A stretch of 64,000 nucleotides of DNA from Bradyrhizobium sp. BTAi1 (GTDB lineage: Bacteria > Pseudomonadota > Alphaproteobacteria > Rhizobiales > Xanthobacteraceae): positions 1,714,001 to 1,778,000 of the forward strand of contig NC_009485.1 of assembly GCF_000015165.1 (NCBI RefSeq), given 5' to 3'. Position numbers and translations under genes: made by a program. Under the pieces are notes generated by a model. The model did not search any database. It worked only from the letters and a program-made list of their open reading frames with translations, and was not told where the DNA came from. Below, one piece after another: positions 34,708-43,782 of this stretch; the first letter of the stretch is position 1; each line of letters begins with the position of its first letter.

Positions 34708-35487
34708 TTAGTTGAACATCGCGTCGATATCGTCCTGCGAGGCGTGGCCGACATCGCCTTCCGCCTTCGGGCCGTTCAGCAGCCTGGCGTCGCCCTCGCG
34801 TGTGTCGACGATCGGCGGCACATGCGCCTTGATGGCGTCGACGCCGCCCCAGATGTCCATCATCACCACGATGTGGTGCTCGATGAACTTCATGGTGGTC
34901 ATGACCTTGTTGATGCGCTGGCCGGTCAGGTCCTGGAAGTTGCAGGCCTCGAAGATGGAGACCACGCGCTCCTGGATCTCTTCGCTCAGGATCTTCTGCT
35001 GATCCGCCGAATCCACCTTGCCGAGCGCGCTGGCGGCCTGGTCGATGGCTTCCGCGGCTTCGAGGATCTGCTGGGTCGCCTGTTCGGTGCCGCCGACGAC
35101 GGCGCCGAGCTCGCCGTTGACCTTGGCCATCTCCTCGCCATTGAAGCTCTTGGCATGGAGGGTCGCGATCTCGCCCTTGGTGCGATTGATCGCATCGTGG
35201 ATCAGGTCCAGTTCGACCTTCAGCTTCTCGCACTGCTCGATCTGAGCGCGATAGGTCTCGAGCAGCGCGCGCGCTTCGGCGACCTCGCGGGCAGCGGATT
35301 CTTCGATGGCGGCGTTGGCCGTGTTGCTCCCACCGCTGCGGATGGCATTGGCCATCTGGGCGCGGATGGCGCGGAGTTCGTCCATGATTTCCTTGTGGTT
35401 GGGGCCGATCTCGCCACCCACGAAGTCTGGCTCCGGCATATGGCCGACGATTGCTTCTTCGATACGGAAACGCTTGCGAACCGGCAT
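34708..35487 (-). CDS. cheZ: CheZ-type protein phosphatase
   Basis: This 259-residue protein is a mostly helical phosphatase for CheY-P. The catalytic motif FQDLTGQRINKV is at residues 184-195 with Gln190 in the position of the E. coli catalytic Gln. The long helical arm runs from about residue 60. The C-terminal peptide ends DDIDAMFN, as in CheY-binding tails. CheZ is less widespread in alphaproteobacteria. No other chemotaxis gene is next to it, so it stands alone in this window. It is divergent from the L,D-transpeptidase. Confidence 0.85.
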   Translation of the reverse strand: MPVRKRFRIEEAIVGHMPEPDFVGGEIGPNHKEIMDELRAIRAQMANAIRSGGSNTANAAIEESAAREVAEARALLETYRAQIEQCEKLKVELDLIHDAINRTKGEIATLHAKSFNGEEMAKVNGELGAVVGGTEQATQQILEAAEAIDQAASALGKVDSADQQKILSEEIQERVVSIFEACNFQDLTGQRINKVMTTMKFIEHHIVVMMDIWGGVDAIKAHVPPIVDTREGDARLLNGPKAEGDVGHASQDDIDAMFN

Positions 35488-35795
35488 GAGAGTATCCCTG
35501 ACCTTCTACTGCGCTTAGTTCTACTCGGATGCTATTTAACATCGCGTTCACGGCAGGAACCCGATCCCGCAACGCTCGCGTGCGCTATGCATCAACGATT
35601 AACCATGCGTCTCCGCCCTTCACGCAAAATAAACGCTAGCGATCGAATCCGCCCTCATCTGCGTCGATGGTGAATCCAGGCGGCGCTATCGTTTACCAAA
35701 GCGATCGGGTTTTGCTCTTTATTGACGATGCGCGGCCGATCTCGGGGTCTTCCGCGCGACGACAGTCTCCAGACGAAACAGTACAGAGTACGTCG
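35488..35795. other. Divergent promoter region between cheZ and the L,D-transpeptidase
   Basis: These 308 bases hold no gene. A TTAACCAT half-site like those of CtrA occurs at 35598-35605, but no full TTAA-N7-TTAA pair is seen. Short AT-rich patches give possible promoters for both divergent genes. Confidence 0.4.
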
Positions 35796-36575
35796 ATGTT
35801 CAAATCATTCTCCACGGCGCTGCTGGCCGGCGCATGCTTTTTCTATGCGGGTCTGGATCGGGCCGCAGCGCAGGGATTTCAGCAGCCGACGGTGATCTAT
35901 AGCGGCCCGCCGCAGCAGACGGCGCCGGTGCGCACCGCCTATGTCGAACGCTCGCGCATGGGTGGCGGCTTCATCGAATTCCTGTTCGGCGATCCGCAGG
36001 GCGGCCGCGGCGCTCAGCCGATGTACCAGCAGCAGCCGTCCTACTACCAGCCGCAATATCCGACGGCGCCCGGCAGGGCACCGCAGGCAGTGCCGGACGA
36101 GGAGGCCTATGAGCAGACCCAGCGGCCGCTCGACCCGAAATACGAGAAACAGATCGTTGACTATGATGGCAAAGAACGGCCGGGCACGATCGTCGTCGAT
36201 ACGCCCAACAAGTTCCTTTATCTGGTGCAGGGGGAGGGCAAGGCGCTGCGCTACGGCATCGGCGTCGGCCGCCCGGGCTTCACCTGGTCGGGTGTGAAGA
36301 CGATCTCGGCGAAGCGGGAATGGCCGGACTGGACCCCGCCGCCTGAGATGCTGGCGCGGCGGCCCGACCTGCCGCGGCACATGGAAGGCGGCCCGGAAAA
36401 TCCGCTCGGCGCCCGCGCCATGTATCTCGGCTCGTCGCTCTACCGCATCCATGGCTCCAACGAGCCGTGGACCATCGGAACCAACGTATCGTCCGGCTGT
36501 ATCAGGATGCGCAACGAGGACGTCATCGATCTCTACGGACGCGTGAATGTCGGGACCCGCGTGATCGTGATCTAG
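35796..36575 (+). CDS. L,D-transpeptidase (YkuD/ErfK family)
   Basis: This 259-residue protein has a signal peptide (cleavage near AAA-QG, about residue 25) and a Gln/Tyr/Pro-rich linker around residues 70-100. A YkuD catalytic domain follows with His219 in IHGSNEPW and the nucleophile Cys235 in SSGCIRM. It forms 3-3 cross-links in peptidoglycan or attaches proteins, in the periplasm. The PQ/Y-rich linker is the oddest part; it may reach through the cell wall. Confidence 0.93.
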   Translation: MFKSFSTALLAGACFFYAGLDRAAAQGFQQPTVIYSGPPQQTAPVRTAYVERSRMGGGFIEFLFGDPQGGRGAQPMYQQQPSYYQPQYPTAPGRAPQAVPDEEAYEQTQRPLDPKYEKQIVDYDGKERPGTIVVDTPNKFLYLVQGEGKALRYGIGVGRPGFTWSGVKTISAKREWPDWTPPPEMLARRPDLPRHMEGGPENPLGARAMYLGSSLYRIHGSNEPWTIGTNVSSGCIRMRNEDVIDLYGRVNVGTRVIVI

Positions 36576-36637
36576 ACGAGCGTTTCCTTAGAATCCGACG
36601 GCCCGTGCTGGTTTGAGCTCTCGTCGTCTGCAATGCT

Positions 36638-36760
36638 GTCATGCTCGGCGAAGGCGGAGCATCCCGTATGCCGCGGCAGAAGGGATCGAACTGAAACGTC
36701 GCGGCGTACTGGATCGTCCGCCTTCGCCTTCGCGGACGAAGACAGCGGGGGTCCATACGT
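36638..36760. repeat. Bradyrhizobial dispersed palindromic repeat
   Basis: CTGTCATGCTCGGCGAAGGCGGAGCATC in the left part pairs in structure with the right part GATCGTCCGCCTTCGCCTTCGCGGACGA, and GTATGCCGCGGC with GTCGCGGCGTAC. The arms are imperfect. The wording (gcggcgtactggatc) is that of a common repeat of this group. The rest of the 36576-36894 gap (about 320 bases) shows no gene. Confidence 0.6.
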
Positions 36761-36837
36761 CCATATCAACGGGACCAAGACTTTGGAAACCGTCGTCCAG
36801 AAGCATCGATCGTCTAGTGTGACGGTCACCAAGCAAG

Positions 36838-36859
36838 AGGCCGCCCTCGGGGGCGGCCT
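36838..36859 (-). terminator. Terminator-like hairpin downstream of the DUF2076 gene
   Basis: AGGCCGCCC (36838-36846) and GGGCGGCCT (36851-36859) form a 9-bp stem with a four-base loop. On the minus strand it follows the stop by about 35 bases and is followed by CTTGCTT. It is a plausible terminator. Confidence 0.7.
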
Positions 36860-36894
36860 TCGTCGTTCAAGTCCTGGCGCAGGACGATGACGCG

Positions 36895-37698
36895 TCACGC
36901 ATAGTCGCTGCCGCCATTGTCATCGTTGCCGTAACCGTCGTCGGCGTCGAAATCGGCGTCGTCGCCATTGCCGCTGTCGTCGTAGTTCGCCTGATCGAAC
37001 AGGCCGGCCCGACCGCCGCCGTCGCCCGAACGGCCGATGTCGTCGACACCGGCGTCGCGCGCCAGCGAGCCACCCGACTGGTCGCTCCACGGGTTGGCGC
37101 CACCGCCACGCTCCTCGATGATGGTCGTGTCACCGAATGCCTGGTGCGAACCGCCACCCATCATCGAGCGGATGCCGCCGAGCAGCAGGGAGCCGCCGAC
37201 CATGCCGGCCGCCGCCGCCGCCGCGGTCCCGAGGAACGAGCCGCCTCCGCCGCCGAACATGCCGCCCCGCGGCTGGCCGAAACCGCCTTGATCATAGGGG
37301 CCGGGCTGACCGGGATAGCCGGGCTGTCCCTGATAGCCCGGAGGCATGGCCTGGCCGTTGTTCCAGACCGGGCGGCTCGGGGCCGGCGGCGGAACGTTGG
37401 GAACGGAGCCGCGGCTGCTGGCCGAGCCGAAGATGCTGTCGCGCATCGAATCGAGGAAGCCGCCGGACTGAGGCTGCTGCGCCTGTTGGGCGTGCTGCAA
37501 CTCCTCGATCCGCGCATTGGCGCGTTTCAGAGCCTCGTCCTGGACCAGGACCGTCTGCACCAGCGCATACACGGCGTTTGGAGCCCGCTGCAGCGCCTGG
37601 GAGATCGCGGCGGCCGCGTCCGGGTCACGCGGCGCACTCTCCAACTTGGCAAGCCGGTCGAACAGTTCGTCGATGAGTTGGCGTTCTTGCGGTGTCAT
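36895..37698 (-). CDS. DUF2076 family protein
   Basis: This 267-residue protein has the N-terminal MTPQERQLIDELFDRLAKLE helix typical of DUF2076, followed by a 35-residue coiled-coil-like stretch. A Gly/Pro/Gln-rich middle (residues 80-160) contains a short hydrophobic Ala-rich helix. The C-terminus is strongly acidic (DDADFDADDGYGNDDNGG). The hydrophobic Gly/Ala stretch near residue 160 may insert in or pass the membrane; the function is unknown. AGGAG precedes the ATG. Confidence 0.75.
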   Translation of the reverse strand: MTPQERQLIDELFDRLAKLESAPRDPDAAAAISQALQRAPNAVYALVQTVLVQDEALKRANARIEELQHAQQAQQPQSGGFLDSMRDSIFGSASSRGSVPNVPPPAPSRPVWNNGQAMPPGYQGQPGYPGQPGPYDQGGFGQPRGGMFGGGGGSFLGTAAAAAAGMVGGSLLLGGIRSMMGGGSHQAFGDTTIIEERGGGANPWSDQSGGSLARDAGVDDIGRSGDGGGRAGLFDQANYDDSGNGDDADFDADDGYGNDDNGGSDYA

Positions 37699-37937
37699 GT
37701 GGTTCTCCTGTCGCTTGCCGGTTCCAGCGAAGCGCGGCCAAGATTTAGGGGGACTTTGTGGTCCGGCCAGCCGGGCCGTGGATTAAATTTCCGTGGGCGA
37801 TTTTCCCCATGCGACAAAGCGTCATTGGAATAGCGAGGACTTGGGAGTTGCGAAGGACTCGCGACGCCGGCGCCACTTTGCTGCGAAAGGGAACGCTGTT
37901 CCGCGCGGTTTTGTTCGTCGCCGGAATGAAGATCTGG

Positions 37938-38780
37938 TCAGGCCAGCGTCACCCCGCGTCGCTCGAGCAGGTCCGGAAAGTGCTCGCCGGCGAGATAAGC
38001 GTGCTCATGCTCCCGTTGCACCGTCAACGGATCGAGCTCGATCAGGACGTCGTCCACGAAGCCAGGATGGCACATGACGAGCCCGTTCTCGGGCAGGGCG
38101 GTCAGGAAGCCGTCCATCAAGGCGCCGAAGTCCGACGCTTTGGTGAAGTCGTAGGCGCCCGCAAAAGCGGGGTTGAAGGTGATGTCGACGCGCTTGGCAT
38201 GCTTGCGGAATTGCGCGCTCAGCGCGTCCAGCAGCAGGGCCTTCGGCGCCGTCAGTCGCGGCATCAGCGGCCCAGGGCGGCCGCCCTGGCGGACCCAGGC
38301 CGATGGCGCGGCGTCCTTGACCGCCGCGAGAAAGCCCTCGCGCACCTGCGGATACAGCTGCGCATGCTGGTGACCATCGACGAAATCGGGGGCGCGGCCG
38401 AACAGCTCGCTGAAGGCGGCAAGCTGGACCATCACCTCGGCGCGGATCATCTCGGGATCGAGCCGGCGGGTCAGCCCGGCGCGCAGCAGCTTGGGAAAGG
38501 GCGGAAACATGCCGCCCTCGGCGGGCCGGAAATGCATCGTCAGCGGCCGGAACGGCGCTGTCAGCGTCACGTGCAGGCCGATGGCGCAGCGCGAACTGTC
38601 GGCCGCGACCTTGGTCAGCTCCGTCACCTCGTCGCGACCGATCGCTGCGCCGACCATCATCACCGAGGTCGCGTTGAGACGCCCACGTCCGATCAAGTCG
38701 CGGATGGCGCGATTGACCCCTGGACTGATGCCGTAATCATCGGCGCACAGCCAGATGCGCCGGTGCGGCGCCCCGCTCAT
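37938..38780 (-). CDS. YdjC/ChbG/HpnK-family carbohydrate deacetylase
   Basis: This 280-residue protein shows the deacetylase motifs LCADDYGISPGVN (Asp near 12-13), CAIGLHVTLT (His), and DFVDGHQHAQLYPQV (His-x-His). These are the metal and catalytic residues of YdjC-like enzymes that remove N-acetyl groups from sugars. HpnK uses the same fold in hopanoid modification. It overlaps the upstream glycosyltransferase by four bases (ATGA), so the pair probably works on one glycolipid or glycan. It is not next to other hopanoid genes in this window. Confidence 0.9.
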   Translation of the reverse strand: MSGAPHRRIWLCADDYGISPGVNRAIRDLIGRGRLNATSVMMVGAAIGRDEVTELTKVAADSSRCAIGLHVTLTAPFRPLTMHFRPAEGGMFPPFPKLLRAGLTRRLDPEMIRAEVMVQLAAFSELFGRAPDFVDGHQHAQLYPQVREGFLAAVKDAAPSAWVRQGGRPGPLMPRLTAPKALLLDALSAQFRKHAKRVDITFNPAFAGAYDFTKASDFGALMDGFLTALPENGLVMCHPGFVDDVLIELDPLTVQREHEHAYLAGEHFPDLLERRGVTLA

Positions 38781-39820
38781 TCGGCGGCAGTCCTTTCGGC
38801 GCCGTCGCTCCGCGAGTCGAGCGCGGCGCGCTTCTCGCTGTGCTCGGCGACGAAGTAGATCGGGCGCGCCTTCAGCTCCGAGAGGATCTTGCCGATATAC
38901 TCGCCCATGATACCGATCATGATCAGCTGGACGCCGCCGATGGTCATCAGGCCGACCATCAGCGAGGGATAGCCGGGTACGGACTTGCCGGTGGTCAAGG
39001 TCTCCCAGAGAATCGACAGACCAAACAGGAAGGCCGCCGAGGCGAGCAGGATTCCCAGCAGGCTGGCGAAGCGCAGCGGCGCCACCGAGAACGAGGTGAG
39101 GCCCTCGATCGACAGGCCGAGCAGGCTGGTCACGTTGAACCTCGTGACGCCATGGGCGCGTGCCGCAGGTTCGTAATCGACGCGGATTTGGCGGAAGCCG
39201 ATCCAGCTCGCCAATCCCTTGAAGAAGCGGTTGCGCTCGGGCAGCTGGCGCAGCGCCGCCACGGCGCGCGGCGACAGCAGGCGGAAGTCGCCGGCGTCCT
39301 CCGGGATCTTCTGCCGCGCGCCCCAATTGATCAGCGCATAGAAGCCGTGCACCGCGACCCGCCGTAGGAACGGCTCGTTGTCGCGGTGCGCCTTGGCCGT
39401 GTAGACGACGTCATAGCCGTCCTTGATCCAGTGCGTGACGAGCTGCTCGACCAGGGCCGGCGGATGCTGGCCGTCGCCATCCATGAATAGCACGGCGCCG
39501 CGGCGGGCATGATCGAGGCCGGCCATCAGCGCCGCCTCCTTGCCGAAATTGCGCGACAGCGACACCACCTGAACGTCGAGCGCGTCGGCCTGCAAGGTGC
39601 GCGCGATCGCGAGCGTGTTGTCGCGGCTGCCATCGTCGACATAGACGAGTTCGCAGGCGAGGCCGAAGCGCTGGCGCAGCGTGCGGGCGAGGTTGTTCAG
39701 CCGCTCGTGCAGCGCCGTCAGTCCCGCGCCTTCATTGTAGACGGGGATAACGATCGACAGGCCCTGCGACGCGGCATCGGCCGCGGTCGTGGTCAGGTCG
39801 GACACGTCAGTTCCCAGCAT
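38777..39820 (-). CDS. GT2 glycosyltransferase, polyprenyl-phosphate type with C-terminal helices
   Basis: This 347-residue protein has a GT2 domain: SIVIPVYNEGAGL near residue 24, then VYVDDGSRDNT and FMDGDGQHP. Two C-terminal transmembrane helices follow, at FASLLGILLASAAFLFGLSI and MVGLMTIGGVQLIMIGIMG. This is the layout of dolichol/undecaprenyl-phosphate sugar transferases (DPM1, ArnC). It would add a sugar to undecaprenyl phosphate on the cytoplasmic face. It overlaps the deacetylase gene and sits 70 bases downstream of hisG. The sugar is unknown. Confidence 0.88.
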   Translation of the reverse strand: MLGTDVSDLTTTAADAASQGLSIVIPVYNEGAGLTALHERLNNLARTLRQRFGLACELVYVDDGSRDNTLAIARTLQADALDVQVVSLSRNFGKEAALMAGLDHARRGAVLFMDGDGQHPPALVEQLVTHWIKDGYDVVYTAKAHRDNEPFLRRVAVHGFYALINWGARQKIPEDAGDFRLLSPRAVAALRQLPERNRFFKGLASWIGFRQIRVDYEPAARAHGVTRFNVTSLLGLSIEGLTSFSVAPLRFASLLGILLASAAFLFGLSILWETLTTGKSVPGYPSLMVGLMTIGGVQLIMIGIMGEYIGKILSELKARPIYFVAEHSEKRAALDSRSDGAERTAAE

Positions 39821-39890
39821 CGCTCAGAGTCCTCGTTCGCCTACCAACATATGGTAGCAGCCGCCGCCTGTCGCTACGATGAACGGCGAT

Positions 39891-40868
39891 TTATGATCGC
39901 AGGAAGGCCTCGAGGCGGGCAAACAGCGGATTCTCGCGGTCGAGCACGTAGTCGAGCGAGGCGACCGATACGGTCTCGGCCCCGTGCGCGCGGAGGAAGC
40001 TGCCCAGCGCGTAGATTTGCGCCGGCGGACAATGGAGGGTCAGCATGCCTGACGACGTTGGCCCGCCGAACGGCGCCACGACGCCGAACCGGTTGTGGGC
40101 CTCGGTCAGCATTGCTGCGTCGCACCCTTTGAAGCGTGTGCGCACCTCGCGGTACTTGCTGGCACGGGCGCGGGCATGGATGTGGTCGAGAATGATCCGG
40201 GCGCTCTCGCGCGGTCCGTCGGACCAGTCGGCATCGCGGGAGGCGACGAGATTGGCCTGGCTGCGCAGGATCACGCCGTCGTCCAGCACCTTCAGCCCGT
40301 TGGCGGCCAGCGTCGAGCCGGTGCTGGTGATGTCGACGATCAGCTCGGCCGTGCCGACCGCGGGAGCGCCCTCGGTCGCGCCGGCACTCTCGACGATGCG
40401 GTAATCGACGATGCCATGGGCGGCAAAGAAGCTGCGCGTCAGGTTGATGTATTTGGTGGCGACCCGCATGCGGTGATTGTGCCGGGCGCGAAAGCCGGTG
40501 GTCACGTCATCGAGATCGGCCATGGTGCGAACGTCGATCCAGGCCTGCGGCACGGCGACGACGACATTGGCGCCGCCGAAGCCCAGCGTATCGATCAGCA
40601 GCACGCGTTTGTCGGCGTCCGGAATGCTCTCGCGCACAAGATCCTCGCCGGTCACGCCGAGATGCACGCTGCCGCGCGCCAGTTGCGAGGCGATCTCACT
40701 CGCGGACAGATAGGCGATCTCGACATTGTCGAGGCCTGAGATCGTGCCGCGATAGTCGCGCGCGCCGCCCGTCTTCGACAGGGTCAGGCCGGCGCGTCCG
40801 AAGAACGCTTCCGCATTTTCCTGCAGGCGCCCTTTGGACGGAACGGCGACGACGAGAGGGCCGCTCAT
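39891..40868 (-). CDS. hisG: ATP phosphoribosyltransferase HisG (long form)
   Basis: This 325-residue protein catalyses the first step of histidine biosynthesis (ATP + PRPP to PR-ATP). The substrate-binding motif [12 protein letters not shown] starts near residue 5. The P-loop-like [15 protein letters not shown] is near 175, and [13 protein letters not shown] is in the middle. The C-terminal part past about residue 225 (ending with an ACT-like strand, [20 protein letters not shown]) makes it longer than the usual HisZ-dependent form of about 210-230 residues. It overlaps the hisZ stop by four bases, so it forms an operon with it. Confidence 0.92.
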
Positions 40869-42025
40869 GATGCTCTCCCACGCTGGGTCGTGCGGTGACT
40901 GCTAACCTGGGCGAGACCCTCGACCCAGATCGAGAAGCCGACCGCGGGGATCGGTGCCGCCGCGCCGAGCCGGCTCAGCAGCCCGTCATAGCGGCCGCCG
41001 GCGACCAGGGGCTCGTCGCCGCCATCCTTGCGGTGCAATTCGAATTCGAAGCCGGTGTAGTAGTCGAGGCCGCGGCCGAACGCCGTGGCGAAGCGCACCT
41101 GACCGAGGTCGATGCCGCGCTTGGCCATGAGATCGACGCGCGCCTCCAGCGCGTCGATCGCGCTGGCGATGTCGAGCTTCGCGTCCGCGGCGAGCGCGCG
41201 GAGCTGTTTGACGGAGTCTATCGGATTGCCGGCGATCGCCAGGAAGCGCTTGATCGTGTTGAGCGCGTCGCGCGGCAGGGCGCCGCCTTTGAGGGTCGAT
41301 TGTTCCAGGAAGCGATCGGCGATCTCGGCCACGGTGCGGCCGCCGACGGCGGTGGCGCCGGCGATCGACATCAGGTCGGTGACGAGGGCCAGCGCCGCCT
41401 TGCGATCCGAACCGGCGAGCGCGGCGAGGACACCCTCATATTCGTTACGCGTCGCTGCCGATGCGACTGCCAGGCGCTCGAGATCCTGTTCCAGCGTGAC
41501 CTTGCGGTTGAAGTCCTTGATCAGCCGCCGCCGCCACACCGGATAGAGGTCGAGGGCGTCGATCAAGGCGGTGAACAGCGCGACATCGCCGGTGCGGATC
41601 TCGACCTCGGCGAGGCCCGCCGCTGCCGTCGCTTCGATCGCCAGCGCCAGCATTTCCGCGTCCGCGGCGGGGTGATCCTTGCGGCCGAACGACTCGATGC
41701 CGGCCTGCAGGAATTCGCCGGGGCGGCCGTTACGGTATCTAAATACGGGTCCGAGATAGCTGAAGCCCGCGGGATGGCCGGCGCGGGCGGAGGCCAGATA
41801 GTCCCGCGCCACTGGAATGGTCAGGTCGGGGCGCAGGCAGAGCTCCTCGCCGCTCGCGTCGGTCGTCAGGTAGAGGCTCTTGCGGATGTCTTCCCCGGAC
41901 AGATCGAGGAACGGTTCGGCTGGCTGCAGAATCGCCGGCTCGGCGCGGTCATAGCCGGCCTGGGCGAACGACTGCAGCAGCGTGTCGGCCCAGGCGGCGG
42001 GGCCGGTTGAAGCGGGTCCGGTCAT
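40865..42025 (-). CDS. hisZ: ATP phosphoribosyltransferase regulatory subunit HisZ
   Basis: This 386-residue protein is a class II aminoacyl-tRNA-synthetase-like paralogue of HisS. It lacks the anticodon domain and activates HisG. Motif 2-like sequence [13 protein letters not shown] is near residue 60 and the motif-3-like [12 protein letters not shown] is near 340. The ATG at 42025 is used; the longer frame to 42130 lacks family character. It overlaps hisG (ATGA) and is likely the first gene of a hisZ-hisG transcript that may read on to the glycosyltransferase. Confidence 0.92.
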
Positions 42026-42143
42026 CTCGATCTGGTTCCACTCGGGGTGAGCGCCGCCCGGCGGGCAGCGGCAGCCCCTTAGCATGGCCATTCCGCGGTT
42101 TCGACCATGAATGGGCGCGGCGGACGACAATTGGGGACGGGCC

Positions 42144-42896
42144 TTAACGGCTCTGACTGCGCCAATCGCCCAAAGTGGCCTGGATCAGGGCGAGGGCAGC
42201 CACCCCCGCAGTGTCGGCGCGCAGGATGCGCGGCCCGAGCGCGACCCGGAGCACAAGTGGCTGCCGCAGCAGCAATTCCCGCTCCTCGCTGGCAAAGCCG
42301 CCTTCGGGACCGATCAGCAGGTCGATGCCGGCGTAATCGCTGCCGCCGCGCAGCGCCTGCAGCGGATCGGCGACGTCAGCCGCCTCGTCGCAGAACACGA
42401 GCAGGCGGTCCGGCGGGCGCTGCGCCAAGAAACGCTCGAGCGACACCGGCTCACGCACCTCTGCCAGGCTGAGGATGCCGCATTGCTCGGCCGCCTCGAT
42501 GACGTTGGCGCGCATGCGCTCGCCGTTGACGCGGGACACCTGGGTGTGCCGGGTGATCACCGGCGCAAGCGACGAGACGCCCATTTCGACCGCCTTCTGG
42601 ACCATGTAGTCGAGCCGCGCGTGCTTCAGCGGCGCGAAGACATAAGCGAGGTCGGCGAGCCGGTCTTGTGGCCGGGTCCGATGCTCGATCGTCAAGCTGT
42701 CGGGCCGCTTGCGGCCGCCGATCAGACCCTGCCATTCGCCGTCGCGGCCGTTGAAGACCAGGACGCGACCGCCGGCGCCAAGGCGGAGCACATTGCCGAG
42801 ATAGTTGCTCTGGTCGCGGTCCAATTCGACATGGGCGCCGTGCTGCAGGGGCGCATCGACATACAGGCGCGGCGCGTTGAAGTCGTATTCGGGCAT
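42144..42896 (-). CDS. rsmE: 16S rRNA (uracil-1498-N3)-methyltransferase RsmE
   Basis: This 250-residue SPOUT methyltransferase methylates U1498 of 16S rRNA. Evidence is the N-terminal PUA-like RLYVDAPLQHGAHVELDRDQ, the KAVEMGVSSLAPVITRHTQ helix, and the knot motifs LLIGPEGGFASEE and LGPRILRADTA. It is monocistronic, with hisZ about 120 bases downstream on the same strand. Confidence 0.95.
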   Translation of the reverse strand: MPEYDFNAPRLYVDAPLQHGAHVELDRDQSNYLGNVLRLGAGGRVLVFNGRDGEWQGLIGGRKRPDSLTIEHRTRPQDRLADLAYVFAPLKHARLDYMVQKAVEMGVSSLAPVITRHTQVSRVNGERMRANVIEAAEQCGILSLAEVREPVSLERFLAQRPPDRLLVFCDEAADVADPLQALRGGSDYAGIDLLIGPEGGFASEERELLLRQPLVLRVALGPRILRADTAGVAALALIQATLGDWRSQSR

Positions 42897-43099
42897 GTTG
42901 CTTCGACCGTGAAGAAAAGGCGTCCCTACCAGCGCCGAAGCAGGCGGATGACCCGCGCCCGGCCGCATTGGCGATGGCGCCTTTTGGCCGCGCTGTCGAC
43001 AGATTTTACCGGTTGGATCGGCAGCGACGTGGTGGCCGTCCGGTGTTCGGACGCGATGTCCCGGCGGCGTCCGGGACGCCTTGGCGAGGAGAACAGCCG

Positions 43100-43528
43100 G
43101 TGATCGACAAGAACTGGACCTGGGCGTTCGCCGCCATAATCGCGCTCACGCTCGCCGTGGCCTGTCGCGCCGACGACAAGGCGGTCGCGGGGCAGGCGGG
43201 GGCGGCCACCCCGCCGCGGGCCGCCGGCCCCGGCGGGCCGGCCACTGCCGGCTTTCGCCCCCCTGAAAGCTGCTTGAAGGAGTTTACGCCGCTGCGGGAC
43301 GAGACAGCCCGCCGCGCCAAGCTCATCAAGGCGGCGACCGAGCGTCGCTTCGCGCCTGGCGAGGCCTGCCAGCTGGTCCATGAGTATGAGCTGGCTCAGA
43401 CGAAGATGATCGATTACGCGGTCGCACATGCCTCGACGTGCGGGATTCCGCCCAAGATCACGGATCAGCTGAAGGCCAATCACGAAAACACCCTGGCCGT
43501 GATGCGGAAGGTCTGCACGGCGACGTGA
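43100..43528 (+). CDS. Exported four-cysteine protein, paralogue A
   Basis: This 142-residue protein has a signal peptide (IIALTLAVACRA, about residues 10-25). Its domain has the pattern CLKEFTPLRDETARRAKLIK, then EAC, then TCGIP and a final VC. Four cysteines are shared with the next gene (hand count 44 of 82 identical residues over the domain), suggesting two disulfides in the periplasm. A GTG at 43100 with GAGGAG eight bases upstream is the start. The function is unknown; the pair precedes ubiA. Confidence 0.75.
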   Translation: MIDKNWTWAFAAIIALTLAVACRADDKAVAGQAGAATPPRAAGPGGPATAGFRPPESCLKEFTPLRDETARRAKLIKAATERRFAPGEACQLVHEYELAQTKMIDYAVAHASTCGIPPKITDQLKANHENTLAVMRKVCTAT

Positions 43529-43782
43529 TCCGGAGGCGGCTTGTTCCGGCGATGCCGGGATGGGATTGTCGCTGACGACAGGTCGGAGCCGGATTCTGCG
43601 TAGAGTTCGCAACTCTGCGGTTCGCTCCGCCCAGGACGAGGAATCTGTGGCCATTCTGAGGCGGAGCTGCGTCCCTGCGCCGCAGAGGTGACAAACTCCG
43701 CGGTTGTGCCAAGCGGGCGGGAATCGTAAAAGGCCCCGGATCGGATCGTGCTTTCGTCCGGAAGTTTTGAGGAACTTTGGTC
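43529..43782. other. Intergenic stretch between the two paralogues
   Basis: No gene is seen in these 254 bases. No terminator with a T-run is evident. A regulatory region for the second paralogue is likely here. Confidence 0.4.

Noticed and set aside
35598..35605. CtrA-like half-site TTAACCAT
   Set aside because: A full TTAA-N7-TTAA pair is not present, so I did not call a CtrA box.
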